Assembly (NCBI RefSeq): GCF_000350225.1
Contig: NW_005179009.1
Span: 75,713 to 139,712, forward strand
DNA length: 64,000 bases
From: Chondrus crispus
Taxonomy: Eukaryota > Rhodophyta > Florideophyceae > Gigartinales > Gigartinaceae
Direction of reading: 5' to 3'
The notes beneath the pieces were generated by a model. It was not told the origin of the DNA, searched no databases, and was given only the letters and a program-made list of their open reading frames with translations. Positions 55,590 through 64,000 of this stretch are shown here, piece by piece (within the stretch, counting starts at the first letter, position 1; every line of letters starts with the position of its first letter). The translations under genes were made by a program, and so were the position numbers.

Positions 55590-56059
55590 TATCGGGAGAC
55601 CGACCGAAAAAGGGCGGTCCGGAGGGGATTTTAGTGAAGGGTAAAAGGGTGGTAAATAGGGTTACCTTAAAGGGAGGGGAAAAGCAGCAGGCTAGTTCCT
55701 CAGAATCGCTACAGAGGGTGAGCACGGTCAATGGACGGGGTTGTCGGGTTGATGGTTCAGGTGATCGAATGTGCTGAGGTCGAAGACGAGTAGCGTCTTC
55801 GACCTGGCTTTATAGTCCTATTGACTCTACAACAAAAGTAGGCGCACTACCATAAAAGGGAGGTTGCGCCACCCACGAAATGTGTCTAAACGGTTACACC
55901 CTAAAACAGGTAGAATTGTAGGTGGCACGTAGAATTGTAGGTGGCACGTCCTTAAGGGACTCTATCGTTGATAGCTAAATGTAGCCTACATAATCCCTGA
56001 ATTGATATTGATAACATAGAAGTGTGATATCTACTGTAGTCTAGTCAATGAATCTAACA
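55590..56059 (-). mobile_element. Copia 5' LTR (470 bp)
   Basis: Same as 49068-49537 with about seven differences; its plus-strand left end reads TATCGGGAG instead of TGTCGGGAG, so the canonical CA terminus is mutated. The sequence just inside it (ACTTATAAGATTACCGG on the minus strand) does not start with the TGG usual for a tRNA primer site, so I cannot name the primer. Confidence 0.85.
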
Positions 56060-56070
56060 CAGGCCGCCTG

Positions 56071-58801
56071 CAGAGTAAAATCACAATAGAGTGACCCCCT
56101 GGTATAGTGACTTTTGCGGTACAGTGACCTTTGGCACTTATTTTCTTCGCCAATTACGCGATTCCAACCCAGTTTCCAACATTTCAAATTTTACAGTGAC
56201 CACCGCGACTACAGTGATCCTTTCTGCTATTGTGACCCCAACTTCAGTCAGGGTCACTGTCCTGGAAATTGATTTTCAGTAATAATCAGCAGCAGTCAGC
56301 TCAAGACAACTACATTCCGCTATCAGTCCCGAGTCAACATTCTCGAGCCCAAGAGCGGTCGGCATGACGGAGTTAGGAGAAGAGAGGTTTCAAACCCAAG
56401 CCAAGTTGGCAATATGCTCAGCAAAGCCACCGTCCTTCCTTCGTTTAATGTTCCGTAAAAAAGTCACTTATGCGTGATTGTCGCGAGTTCTTAGCTTTAA
56501 ACGCCCTTATGCGATTAATCTCAATCGCCAGTAGATTAGACAAGTTGTGTTGGCTGTTTGACGACGCGTCATGAGCAGCCCGTATCATTAAATTCATCTC
56601 TCGCTCCAAACATTGAGCTGAATGCAAATAGCGAGATATTTATGGCCGATCCTGCACTCGTGATTCTTCATTTTCTGACTCAGAATCAACCGTTTCGGCT
56701 GCATCCTCTCCAGCACGTATGTCACCTTCGCCTTCAGGTACAAAAGGCTGCAGTGAATCACTGAATGCAACATCCATTGCGTTTTCGGCAGACAGTGGCT
56801 GGCACGTGTCGACAAAAGACTCCTTCCGTAACAAAGCATTGAGATCATCATCATTAAGTGAACTGATTTCCGGAAGCCTATGCAGCATTTGAGCCTCTTC
56901 AACCGTAACCTCAATATTCTCTCGATCCCATTCAGAAACTGTATTCCCAACAGTCTCCTCCAACGCTGCTACTGTACTCGTATTTTGCGATTCGGAGGTG
57001 GATAGCCACCTTTCTCCCTTTTCACGTGCTGAAGTGGCCTGTATCCGGGCAGCTGCTTTTTCGGTTAATAGACTGCTTCCAACTTCTGGTCGGAATTCAG
57101 GTATAACCGAGTCACAATCGACACCGGATTTAATACTTTGTACCTCTTCATTTTGAAAGGGGGCCGGTATATTGGTGGAAAGCCATGCATTTAGGACCAC
57201 ACTCTTCGGCACCATGTTCCATGCCTTCGCCATTAACACGACTGCATCAAATGTCGTGACTGGTTTTCTTAGTTTAAAAACAGGTCTCATGTTTGCCGGC
57301 TGTTCCATCATACCGTTTACGTAATCGAGTATGTGTGAAGCTAGAAGACGTCCAAACGCACATTTAAACGATCGACCATCAGATGCATCAACAGGCTGTA
57401 AACACGATGTCATATTAGGTGGTAGGAAAACTGCATCAATGTTTGGGATCATTTTATAGTCAATACTGTGAGCAGAGCAGTTGTCAATCACACCTGCCAA
57501 GTGTCGACCTTGCAGTGCAGCCATCTTATCAAAACCTTTAGCAGTTCTCTCCCAAAAGATTTTTGGTGTTCCATGCATTCGATTGCGACATGTAAAAAAT
57601 GCCTAAATCTTTCATGGAGTCGAAATGCCTGTGAAAGCTTTTCGGATGCTTGGACTTGCCTATAATTGTAAGCCGTGCTTTTTGTCCATCCGCAAAATAT
57701 GTAAGAACCGCCGTCAAGCGGTCTTTGACAGGAGTGTATGTTGCTGGCTGATTCGCTTGTCTTATAGCACGGCTTGGAAAAGATCTGTATAATATCGCGA
57801 CCTCATCTGTGTTAAATATGTCACGTATATCATAAACTGCAAGCTGCTGTCTCATTAAACTTCTTGCCTGGGCAAGTGTCGCGATGTCAAACGAACCGTT
57901 CTGACCCATTCCTCTGGAGCTGTTCCGGTTATTCCGTATCATAAATTTCGAGATCCATCCGCCACTTGCCTTGAACGCTTTTAGCTCCGATATATGTTTT
58001 ACCACCTTTTGTACCTGTGGGTCAGTCTGTTCCCCTTCACTCGCTTTTTCAGCCAGTGACATGACCATTTTGTCGCGAATCTTGAGAGCTGATTGCGACA
58101 CGATGTCAGCTCGGAATAAAGATTCCCCTCTCATGTAAACGACGCGTTCCAACATATACTGTAAAAGAGCCTTCTCAAGGTTCGGAAAGTGTCCTACTGT
58201 ACATTGAAACGTGACTTCTTTCGTGCCTTCTGCATCGTAGTATCTACACTCATGATTTTGGCAGCTTGTTTTTTCCATGCCATAACAGCTGCTTTTGAAA
58301 CGCCCATATATCCTGCAACAGTTGTTGCGTTCCATTTTTGTTGAGTCTCAATGTCAAGCTCAGCATCGCCAAAAGACGCGTCTAATCGAACCCCGAGCAA
58401 ACGAAGCGCCTTTTGTTTCTGTTGGAAGTCGGTTTGTTGGCGCTTTTGGTCCCATTTGCCGAATTTGAGTGGTTTTTGGAGTTGCATTGGGAAAGGGTAT
58501 AGTTGGCAAAGAAAGAGACGTCTGGCATGCGACTCTATCTTTAGGCTATTTTTGCAGTTTAATACTGCGATCCTGACGAGCTTTTGTGCTGCGTGGCAGT
58601 GAAATGTAACGGATCTCATGGGGATGTTCATGTCATTGCACTGTTATCTCAGGCGCTTTCTCAAGTATGCTTGAAACGCTTTTGATTCCTATACATGTGG
58701 ACACGTATGAGCCATTGCACAGTGACCCCCCCAATTTAGTGACCCCTTGGTGTGCTAAGGCTCGCCATCTTTGGGGGTCCCTGTATCGTGATTTTACGCT
58801 G
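56071..58801 (-). mobile_element. Pogo/Tigger-like DNA transposon (2731 bp)
   Basis: Terminal inverted repeats of 29 bp: 56071-56099 and 58773-58801 share CAGNGTAAAATCAC and GACCCCC, with 25 of 29 positions identical. Subterminal ATAGTGAC/AGTGACC words repeat inside both ends. The right end is followed by TA as expected for pogo-type targets; the left is preceded by TG, so a clean TA duplication is not present. Inserted six bases from the Copia target duplication. Its transposase gene is broken, so it is non-autonomous now. Confidence 0.85.
56640..58631 (-). pseudogene. Pogo-like DDE_1 transposase, two frameshifts
   Basis: Three minus-strand frames make one protein in order. 58631-58194: start with a helix-turn-helix (WNATTVAGYMGVSKAAVMAWKK). 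58335-57538: the second DNA-binding half (ASGGWISKFMIRNN) and the first catalytic aspartate in DIFNTDEVAIL, then RLTAVLTYFADGQK. 57578-56640: the second aspartate in GVIDNCSAHS and the third in SCLQPVDASDGRSFK, followed by a C-terminal acidic tail ending NEESRVQDRP. Slips near 58200 and 57570 break it. D-D-D spacing and HTH order fit Tigger/pogo elements. The motif set is complete on paper but the gene is not. Confidence 0.8.
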
Positions 58802-59228
58802 TATTCTTGCTGCGTGCGTGGTGCAACCCCCAACACATCCCAAACCACGCATTTCCACAAATTGTGATGTAGAGGAAGCGCGGCGCTCGCTGCATATGCA
58901 TGGACAGCAGAGGGGAAGGGGGCGGGGAGAATGACAGAGTTTGGCAGCGGCAACCATCACCCATGGTTGAGTGAGTGGGGGGAGCGGAGCAGGGGGGCGT
59001 GGGTGGGTGAAGCAGGGCGAGGAAGCGGAGACGAGTTGGCACTCAAAGGCGAGGGGGGCGTCGTGCGCAAGGGCGAAGGCGGTGTAGCGCGCGAATTATC
59101 GGTGGACGCGCTGGATTCGCTTCCGCCGTACGTGTCCGCGTAGGGCGCGATCGTAGTGACGTGGAACGGGTGCGACGCGCGAGGCGACGGAGGGAAGCCG
59201 ACGGACGACGATGTATTCTTCTTCTTCG

Positions 59229-59262
<34 letters not shown>

Positions 59263-59299
59263 TGTACGAAAAATAGACCCGTTTAAAAAAAACCTTTAC
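58802..59299. other. GC-rich spacer, no gene
   Basis: A G-rich stretch (GGGGAGCGGAGCAGGGG, GGCGAGGGGGGCG) with short ORFs on both strands lacking any family features; they overlap one another and I do not call them. It may be the promoter side of a lost gene. Confidence 0.5.
59231..59260. repeat. (GT)15 microsatellite
   Basis: Fifteen uninterrupted GT dinucleotides, expected to be length-polymorphic. Confidence 0.95.
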
Positions 59300-59302
59300 T
59301 TA

Positions 59303-60270
59303 GAGCATCTCCACCGCGCAGCCAGAATGTTGCTATTTCTACGACACTTGTCCGACTTCTAATTGGTTATTCTCTTTGGGCACTCTGTACGGGAAAGTAT
59401 CGCAATTTGCGTCGTCGCAATTCGTCGCCGGAACACCACCGCGCAGGTAGATTGCTATTTCTCGCCATGGAGCCTCTGAAAGAGCTCGAAGGCCTTGAGG
59501 AGCTGCAAAGTGCTGTGACAGAGGGACCAGCTCTTGCGACGCACGTAGAGTCATTTGACTTTCCATTGGACGAAGACGATGACGAGTTCACTATGCTGAT
59601 GTGCAAGCTGGAGGCGGAAGCTGACGAGAACGACTTCGATTTGCGACGTCATAGAGGGTCAGCACCTGAGAAATCTCCCAATAAGAAGCGCGACTTTGAT
59701 GGTATCGTGCTGAAACTACGAAAGCACTACTTTGGCGTCGATGGCATGCCACCTGTTTACGAGAACACCGACTTCTCCAGGCGTTTTGGAATACCGCGAC
59801 GCGTTTTCGACAGACTGTACACCGCGCTGAGTATGCGGCCGGAGTTTATCCGCAAGGTTGATGCTGTAGGGAAGAGCGGGATACACCCTCTCCAGCGCAT
59901 TATCGGCGCTTTGCGCGTGCTTTCGTACGTAGAACAGAGACCCCCGGAAAGCGCGGATAGTGTTCCGGAAAGCTCGCACTCCAATATGCCTCCGTCGGTT
60001 CCCGCGTGAATGGTGTTTCGGTCCCCAAATTCAATCATAATTCACAGTCTTGTTGCGCGGCAGCACAAAAACGTGGCCACGCAAAGTGGCGATAAAATAC
60101 GATTTGCGACGAAACTGGACGCATTTCTGAGAAAAATGCGTGCGCTCAGGTGGCAAATCGTATTTTATCCAAGCGATTTGGCAACATCGTCGCGCGGTGG
60201 TGATGACAAATTTGCAAAGTAGGTATATTTTACAATATAGCAAACATTTTGGGCCGCGTTGGAGATGCTC
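59303..60270 (+). mobile_element. PIF/Harbinger-like deletion derivative (968 bp)
   Basis: Ends GAGCATCTCCACCGCG on the left and, in reverse, GAGCATCTCCAACGCG on the right (15 of 16 the same). A 3-bp TTA duplication flanks it at 59300-59302 and 60271-60273, the typical TWA target of PIF/Harbinger. It encodes only the N-terminal part of the transposase. A long inverted pair around CGATAAAATACGATTTG (60090-60175) lies near the right end. Confidence 0.85.
59467..60009 (+). pseudogene. PIF/Harbinger transposase N-terminal fragment
   Basis: From ATG 59467 (MEPLKELEGLEELQ) the frame reads an acidic lead-in and then the family's conserved pre-nuclease region: LKLRKHYFGVDGMPPVYENT, FSRRFGIPRRVFDRLYTAL, MRPEFIRKVDAVGKSGIHPL and QRIIGALRVLSY. 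It ends at 60007-60009, just where the ADxxDEYxRI-like start of the DDE nuclease would follow, so the catalytic half has been deleted inside the element. Intact relatives cut and join DNA with a Myb-like partner protein, not seen here. Whether the fragment is expressed, for instance as a repressor-like remnant, is unknown. Confidence 0.7.
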
Positions 60271-60273
60271 TTA

Positions 60274-60620
60274 GAATACAAACATGGGCTTGAGTGCTTC
60301 TTGTTCGTTTTTAACTTCACAATAAATTTGCAGATTTCTATGTTATGATAACGCCTAGTTGCGCTCGTCGCGCGCAGCGCCGGGGGAAAGGAGTCGCGAG
60401 AGTGGGAGGGGCGGGGATACTTGGCAATGGGCGTCTCGGGACTTAACGCAGGCATTCGGGAAGGGCAGTAACATACCCCGGAGGGTCGCGATACCGCCCT
60501 CGGACTTTGATATCGCCGGATTTCGAGCTCGAGCTCTCCGACCAACCAGAGAGGACAGAGCAAGCAGCCTCTACTGTACTAAAGACTAAAAGCTCCAACC
60601 GCAATCCGATTTTCTCCCCT
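60274..60620. other. 5' flank of PHYLLO
   Basis: A GC-rich stretch after the Harbinger element (GCGCTCGTCGCGCGCAGCGCC near 60361) with no convincing ORF. It is the expected promoter region of the gene that follows; I see no reliable TATA box or other named site. Confidence 0.4.
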
Positions 60621-60665
60621 TTCGCTCCATTCCCTTTCGCTCCATTCCCTTTCGCTCCATTCCCA
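60621..60665 (+). repeat. 15-bp direct repeat, three copies, just before the PHYLLO start
   Basis: TTCGCTCCATTCCC(T/A) occurs three times in tandem, ending 14 bases before the ATG at 60680. It is in the untranslated leader. A three-codon-multiple unit would keep any upstream frame open, but the PHYLLO frame has a TAA at 60587-60589 and no ATG before 60680. Confidence 0.9.
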
Positions 60666-60679
60666 TTCGCCATGCCCCG

Positions 60680-63600
60680 ATGGATGCTTCCGTCCGCCCC
60701 AGTCCGCTCTCAGTGCGCTCCGCGGCCTCGTCCCTCATCCTCTGGGCCCGCTCGGAAGCTTCCCGTCCGCACCCCCCTTCACACGCTTCTCGACTAGCCA
60801 TCCCCGTCCACCCCGGACACCCTAGCGCCCTCGCCTGGCTCCGCGCTCAGCGCTTTCCACAAAAGCTTTTCTTCCGGTCCCGCTCCCTAGACTTCGAGGT
60901 CGCAGCCGTGGGCTTTGTTCACCACGCCACAGGCCCGCGCTTCACCCGTGACGCCCATCTCGAGCTCCTGCATATCCTCGCCCCAGACGACTCTACGCAG
61001 CGTTTTTATGGCGCCGCTCGCTTTGATGACGGCCCCAATTCCCGTCGCGACGACTTGTGGAAACCATACGATGGCTACACTTTTGTATTGCCCGCGGTCG
61101 AGCTCTACAGAGACCCTGACGGAGGCTTCCACCTCGCCGCTAACTTTTACCCTCCCGCTGGTCTCGATCTTCTTACTCGAGTTCTTGTTAATATCGTCCC
61201 TACTCCACTATCTATTTTTACGTCCAACCCAGCCGCCTTGATCCCGCGCGCCGACCGAGTTGCCGATTTGACCATCTTTCCCGATTGGCATGCCGCAATA
61301 ACCACAATTCTCCGCGACCTTTCGACTGGACAGTACGGCAAAATCGTCCTCGCTCGACGCAAGCGCTTCAGCTTCAATCCCCACGCATCCCCAACACCTG
61401 TCCACATCCTCGCCGCCCTGGAAGAGCAGGATGCCCTAAAAACACGCCATTTCCCTCCCCTTAATGGAGAGACTCGGCCACAGGACTCTGCCGAGCAGCG
61501 AAACAGCTACCTTTTCTGTCTCCAGCTGGACCATCGCTCTGCCTTTCTTGGATGCACTCCAGAGCGTCTCTTCAGGCTCGAGGGACAGAGCATCCTCGCC
61601 GAAGCATTGGCCGGAACAGTACGAAGGGGTTCTGACGGAAATGAAGGTCAAGTCCTCTCTGAGCTCATGAGTTCCAAAAATTTAGAAGAGCATCGCTTCG
61701 TTGTCGATTACATCAGAACTGCACTCGCAGACTGCGGTGTTCAGGCAGATACCAATGGGCCACATGTCCGACGACTTCCAAGGCTCATGCACCTCGCCAC
61801 ACATATTCACGGACAGTTTCCGCTCCCTTCTGACACTTCCTTGAATGGACACCGCGCCGATGTGGGCGGAAACGCCTCTGGAAGCAACGTATTCAAATTG
61901 CTGCGGACAATGCATCCTACTCCAGCTGTTTGTGGTATGCCACGCGAGAAGACAATCACGGAACTCGAGAACCTGGAGGATTTTGACCGTGGCTTGTTTG
62001 CTGGTCCACTTGGATGGTTCTCTAGAGAAGCTGGTGAGTTTTGCGTCGCCATTAGGTCTGCCCTAGTCCATGACAATGATGTCACGGCTTTCGCAGGCAG
62101 TGGCATTGTGCCGGCCTCAGAAAGCAGGTCAGAATGGGATGAAACTGAACTCAAGATGTCTGCCTTTACAGACCTGTTCCAGCCTGCCGTGCACAAACCG
62201 CATGTAAGAACGGAAAGACTCTTGATGGAGATGGTCACACCACTGTTGGCGGCGAATTTGTCTCTCCATGATCTCCATAAACTAGAGAATGGAGATACAT
62301 ATCCGTATGGAACTTGCAATGGTTCAAACACCACCCATGTCAGGTCTGGTCTTTCTGGTCTTTCGTTGCATGAAAATTCCTTAGGTGCACCCCCGCCATC
62401 ACGTTCTGGTTCAACCAATTCTCTTGATTCTTCGTACGAAACTTGTAATGCAAGCACGCCTGTGGGGCCTTCTTCACTTGACTTTGATGCTAGTATGCTC
62501 AAAGACATGCCAAACTTGAACACATTATGGGGGTGCTGCGTCATTGAAGAGTTGTGCAGAAACCATGTGAATACTTTCTTTGTTGCCCCGGGATCCAGAT
62601 CCGCGCCCCTAGCAGTCGGGGTTGTTCGATCAAGGCACGCTATTTTGCACATCACGCATGATGAAAGAGGAGCAGGCTTCCTGGCTGTGGGATACGCAAG
62701 AGCGACAGGTCGAGCCGCGGCAGTCATCACGAGTTCAGGCACGGCAGTCGCAAACCTGCTCCCTGCAGTCGTTGAGGCCTCAATGGACAACTTGCCAGTG
62801 ATTTTACTAACTGCAGACCGACCACCTGAATTGCGTGAGGTAGGTGCGAATCAGGCAATTCGACAATGCGAGATTTTTGGAAGTTACACGCTATGGACGA
62901 AGGACATTCCATGTCCGAGCACCTGTATTCCGCTTCGTAATCTATTAAGCGACATCGACTATGCAGTGCACAAAAGCGGAAGCGGAAGTCTCTCCTCATC
63001 ATACGAGTCAGGCCCCATACATCTAAATATGATGTTTCGGGAGAAGCTGGCGCCAGACCACCAAGCCTGGGACCGCGAGTATGTAAACGCTGTGGGAACG
63101 CGATGGCAGAAATCGCTCGCTCCTTTGACGCAGTATCACTCCACGTCGAGCACATGCACTGCGTCCCTCGAGGGTCTCTTCCACGATTTACAACGGAAAG
63201 TAGCTGGGGTTATCATTGTGGGAGGTGGCTGCGGCTGCATTCGGACAGAAGATGAAGCGCTTGCCCTCTACGAAATTGCAGAAACTCTGAGGTGGCCTGT
63301 AATCTCAGACGTCTGCGGGGGACTGCGATTGAACAAATGGAAAAAGGGACGGTTGGTACATTATGCGGATCAAATTTTGATATCTCGAGCTGCAACGCAG
63401 GCGCTAGTTCCGGATGCTGTGTTGCAGATTGGGGAACGGGTGACATCGAAGAGGGTATATGAGCTAATCAGCTCGGCGAGCAAGGTGTGTTCAGACAGGG
63501 ATGAGGAATTTGCTCACGTGGTTGTGTCACGCAGTAGCAAGCGGTGCGACCAGGGGTTCACTGTGACGCACCGTCTACGAAGCGAGGTTTCGGAGATTTT

Positions 63601-64000
63601 GGAGGCCGTCAAGATGGTTCCGAGGGCATCTGGAAAAAGGGAGAGCAAACTGATGGTGCTGACTGAAATCTCTGACAAGATGGACATGGTGCTGCAAAAG
63701 ATGATGCAGAGCAGCGTCGAAGGCGACGAGCTGACGGAGCCATGGTGCAGCCGGGTGATCTCGGAGTGCACACCAGCGTTCAGCGGGCTGTTTGTGGGCA
63801 ACTCGATGGTGATCCGGGACATGGACGCGTTCGGACGGGGCCGTGCCGACGGTATGCACGTGCGCATCAGCGGCAACCGTGGGGCGAGCGGGATCGACGG
63901 GGTGGTGTCGAGCGGGATCGGGTTCGGGCTGGGGCTCAGGCGGGAGGTGACAATCGTGCTGGGCGACATGTCTCTGCTGCACGACCTCAACGCGCTGCAC
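60680..64000 (+). CDS. PHYLLO: PHYLLO-type fusion: isochorismate synthase (MenF) and SEPHCHC synthase (MenD), 3' end outside window
   Basis: 1107 codons without a stop, cut by the window edge. Residues about 1-60 are serine/arginine/proline-rich and could be a plastid-targeting leader. MenF follows to about 500: KIVLARRK (K221, general-base position), FLGCTPERLF (E295), AEALAGT (E308, metal site), MHPTPAVCG, RGLFAGPLGW near 438 and AGSGIVP near 472, so the chorismate-binding half is complete. A serine-rich linker (510-610) leads to MenD: VAPGSRSAPL near 635, HDERGAG (E662, activates thiamine diphosphate), SSGTAVANLLPA, LTADRPPELREVGANQAI, ISGNRGASGIDG near 1065 and LGDMSLLHDLNAL at 1095. Together they turn chorismate to isochorismate and add succinic semialdehyde from 2-oxoglutarate, early steps to vitamin K1. 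In other algae and plants MenC and MenH modules follow; those would lie beyond 64000. ATG 60680 is the first in frame after a TAA at 60587. No intron seen. Confidence 0.93.
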   Translation, partial: MDASVRPSPLSVRSAASSLILWARSEASRPHPPSHASRLAIPVHPGHPSALAWLRAQRFPQKLFFRSRSLDFEVAAVGFVHHATGPRFTRDAHLELLHILAPDDSTQRFYGAARFDDGPNSRRDDLWKPYDGYTFVLPAVELYRDPDGGFHLAANFYPPAGLDLLTRVLVNIVPTPLSIFTSNPAALIPRADRVADLTIFPDWHAAITTILRDLSTGQYGKIVLARRKRFSFNPHASPTPVHILAALEEQDALKTRHFPPLNGETRPQDSAEQRNSYLFCLQLDHRSAFLGCTPERLFRLEGQSILAEALAGTVRRGSDGNEGQVLSELMSSKNLEEHRFVVDYIRTALADCGVQADTNGPHVRRLPRLMHLATHIHGQFPLPSDTSLNGHRADVGGNASGSNVFKLLRTMHPTPAVCGMPREKTITELENLEDFDRGLFAGPLGWFSREAGEFCVAIRSALVHDNDVTAFAGSGIVPASESRSEWDETELKMSAFTDLFQPAVHKPHVRTERLLMEMVTPLLAANLSLHDLHKLENGDTYPYGTCNGSNTTHVRSGLSGLSLHENSLGAPPPSRSGSTNSLDSSYETCNASTPVGPSSLDFDASMLKDMPNLNTLWGCCVIEELCRNHVNTFFVAPGSRSAPLAVGVVRSRHAILHITHDERGAGFLAVGYARATGRAAAVITSSGTAVANLLPAVVEASMDNLPVILLTADRPPELREVGANQAIRQCEIFGSYTLWTKDIPCPSTCIPLRNLLSDIDYAVHKSGSGSLSSSYESGPIHLNMMFREKLAPDHQAWDREYVNAVGTRWQKSLAPLTQYHSTSSTCTASLEGLFHDLQRKVAGVIIVGGGCGCIRTEDEALALYEIAETLRWPVISDVCGGLRLNKWKKGRLVHYADQILISRAATQALVPDAVLQIGERVTSKRVYELISSASKVCSDRDEEFAHVVVSRSSKRCDQGFTVTHRLRSEVSEILEAVKMVPRASGKRESKLMVLTEISDKMDMVLQKMMQSSVEGDELTEPWCSRVISECTPAFSGLFVGNSMVIRDMDAFGRGRADGMHVRISGNRGASGIDGVVSSGIGFGLGLRREVTIVLGDMSLLHDLNALH

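Larger units (their letters stand above)
49068..56059 (-). mobile_element. Ty1/Copia LTR retrotransposon, full length, defective
   Basis: Complete element on the minus strand, 6992 bp: two 470-bp LTRs, a CAGGC duplication on both flanks, a purine tract by the 3' LTR, and Gag, integrase, reverse transcriptase and RNase H in Copia order (integrase before RT). An extra ORF with a zinc finger lies in the leader. Gag and Pol have several stops and slips although the LTRs differ at only about seven positions by eye. Confidence 0.9.

Noticed and set aside
60507..60797. A plus-strand ORF overlapping the PHYLLO start.
   Set aside because: It is in a different frame from the MenF motifs, has no domain, and is open mainly because of the 15-bp repeats and GC-rich codons.

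Overview
The window looks like a piece of nuclear genome from a photosynthetic eukaryote, most likely a red (florideophyte-type) alga. The argument is inferential. The one clearly healthy long gene is an uninterrupted, intron-free PHYLLO-type fusion (isochorismate synthase plus SEPHCHC synthase of phylloquinone synthesis) that runs off the right edge, and the other recognisable genes also look intron-poor. They sit in a sea of LTR retrotransposons, TNP2/Plavaka-like, pogo-like and PIF/Harbinger-like DNA transposons and minisatellites. Nothing in the window looks bacterial, organellar or viral.

Layout. 0-7.2 kb: diverged satellite, low-complexity DNA and a CACGTG-rich tandem array of about 0.6 kb units whose second unit is replaced by a 3.4 kb segment with two convergent host-type genes: a YjeF_N (NAD(P)H-hydrate epimerase-like) gene and a CPBP membrane-protease gene, both carrying disruptions. 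7.2-8.8 kb: a pogo/Tigger transposase fragment and a 122-bp satellite. 8.85-20.1 kb: two inverted copies of a TNP2/Plavaka-like transposon around a 102-bp and a 106-bp minisatellite; the first copy has a 1186-residue open frame and the second is decayed. 20.1-29 kb: the most unusual part, two divergent multidomain genes headed by nearly identical inverted 478-bp arms. One encodes a beta-class amino-methyltransferase followed by a SET-like region and is split by a solo LTR; the other encodes a ParB/Srx-like domain followed by a 2OG-Fe(II) dioxygenase-like domain. Both are broken. 29-34 kb: a 67-bp minisatellite and unrecognised genes, one possibly with a Tudor/Agenet-like region. 34-42.5 kb: degraded Ty3/Gypsy material, an LTR and another solo LTR. 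42.5-49 kb: two unknown ORFs and a third, different Plavaka-like transposase relic. 49.07-56.06 kb: a complete-length but internally defective Ty1/Copia element with 470-bp LTRs, a 5-bp target duplication and an extra zinc-finger ORF. 56.07-58.80 kb: a pogo-like element with 29-bp TIRs. 59.30-60.27 kb: a PIF/Harbinger-like deletion derivative with a TTA target duplication. 60.68 kb to the end: PHYLLO.

How the parts relate: only PHYLLO, the YjeF_N gene and the CPBP gene look like ordinary cellular genes. Nearly everything else is mobile or derived from mobile DNA. A recurrent signature is short perfect or near-perfect palindromes dropped into older sequence. In one case a paralogous copy 6.5 kb away shows the palindrome is a templated inverted-duplication insertion. 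All functions are read from motifs by eye; no database search was possible.
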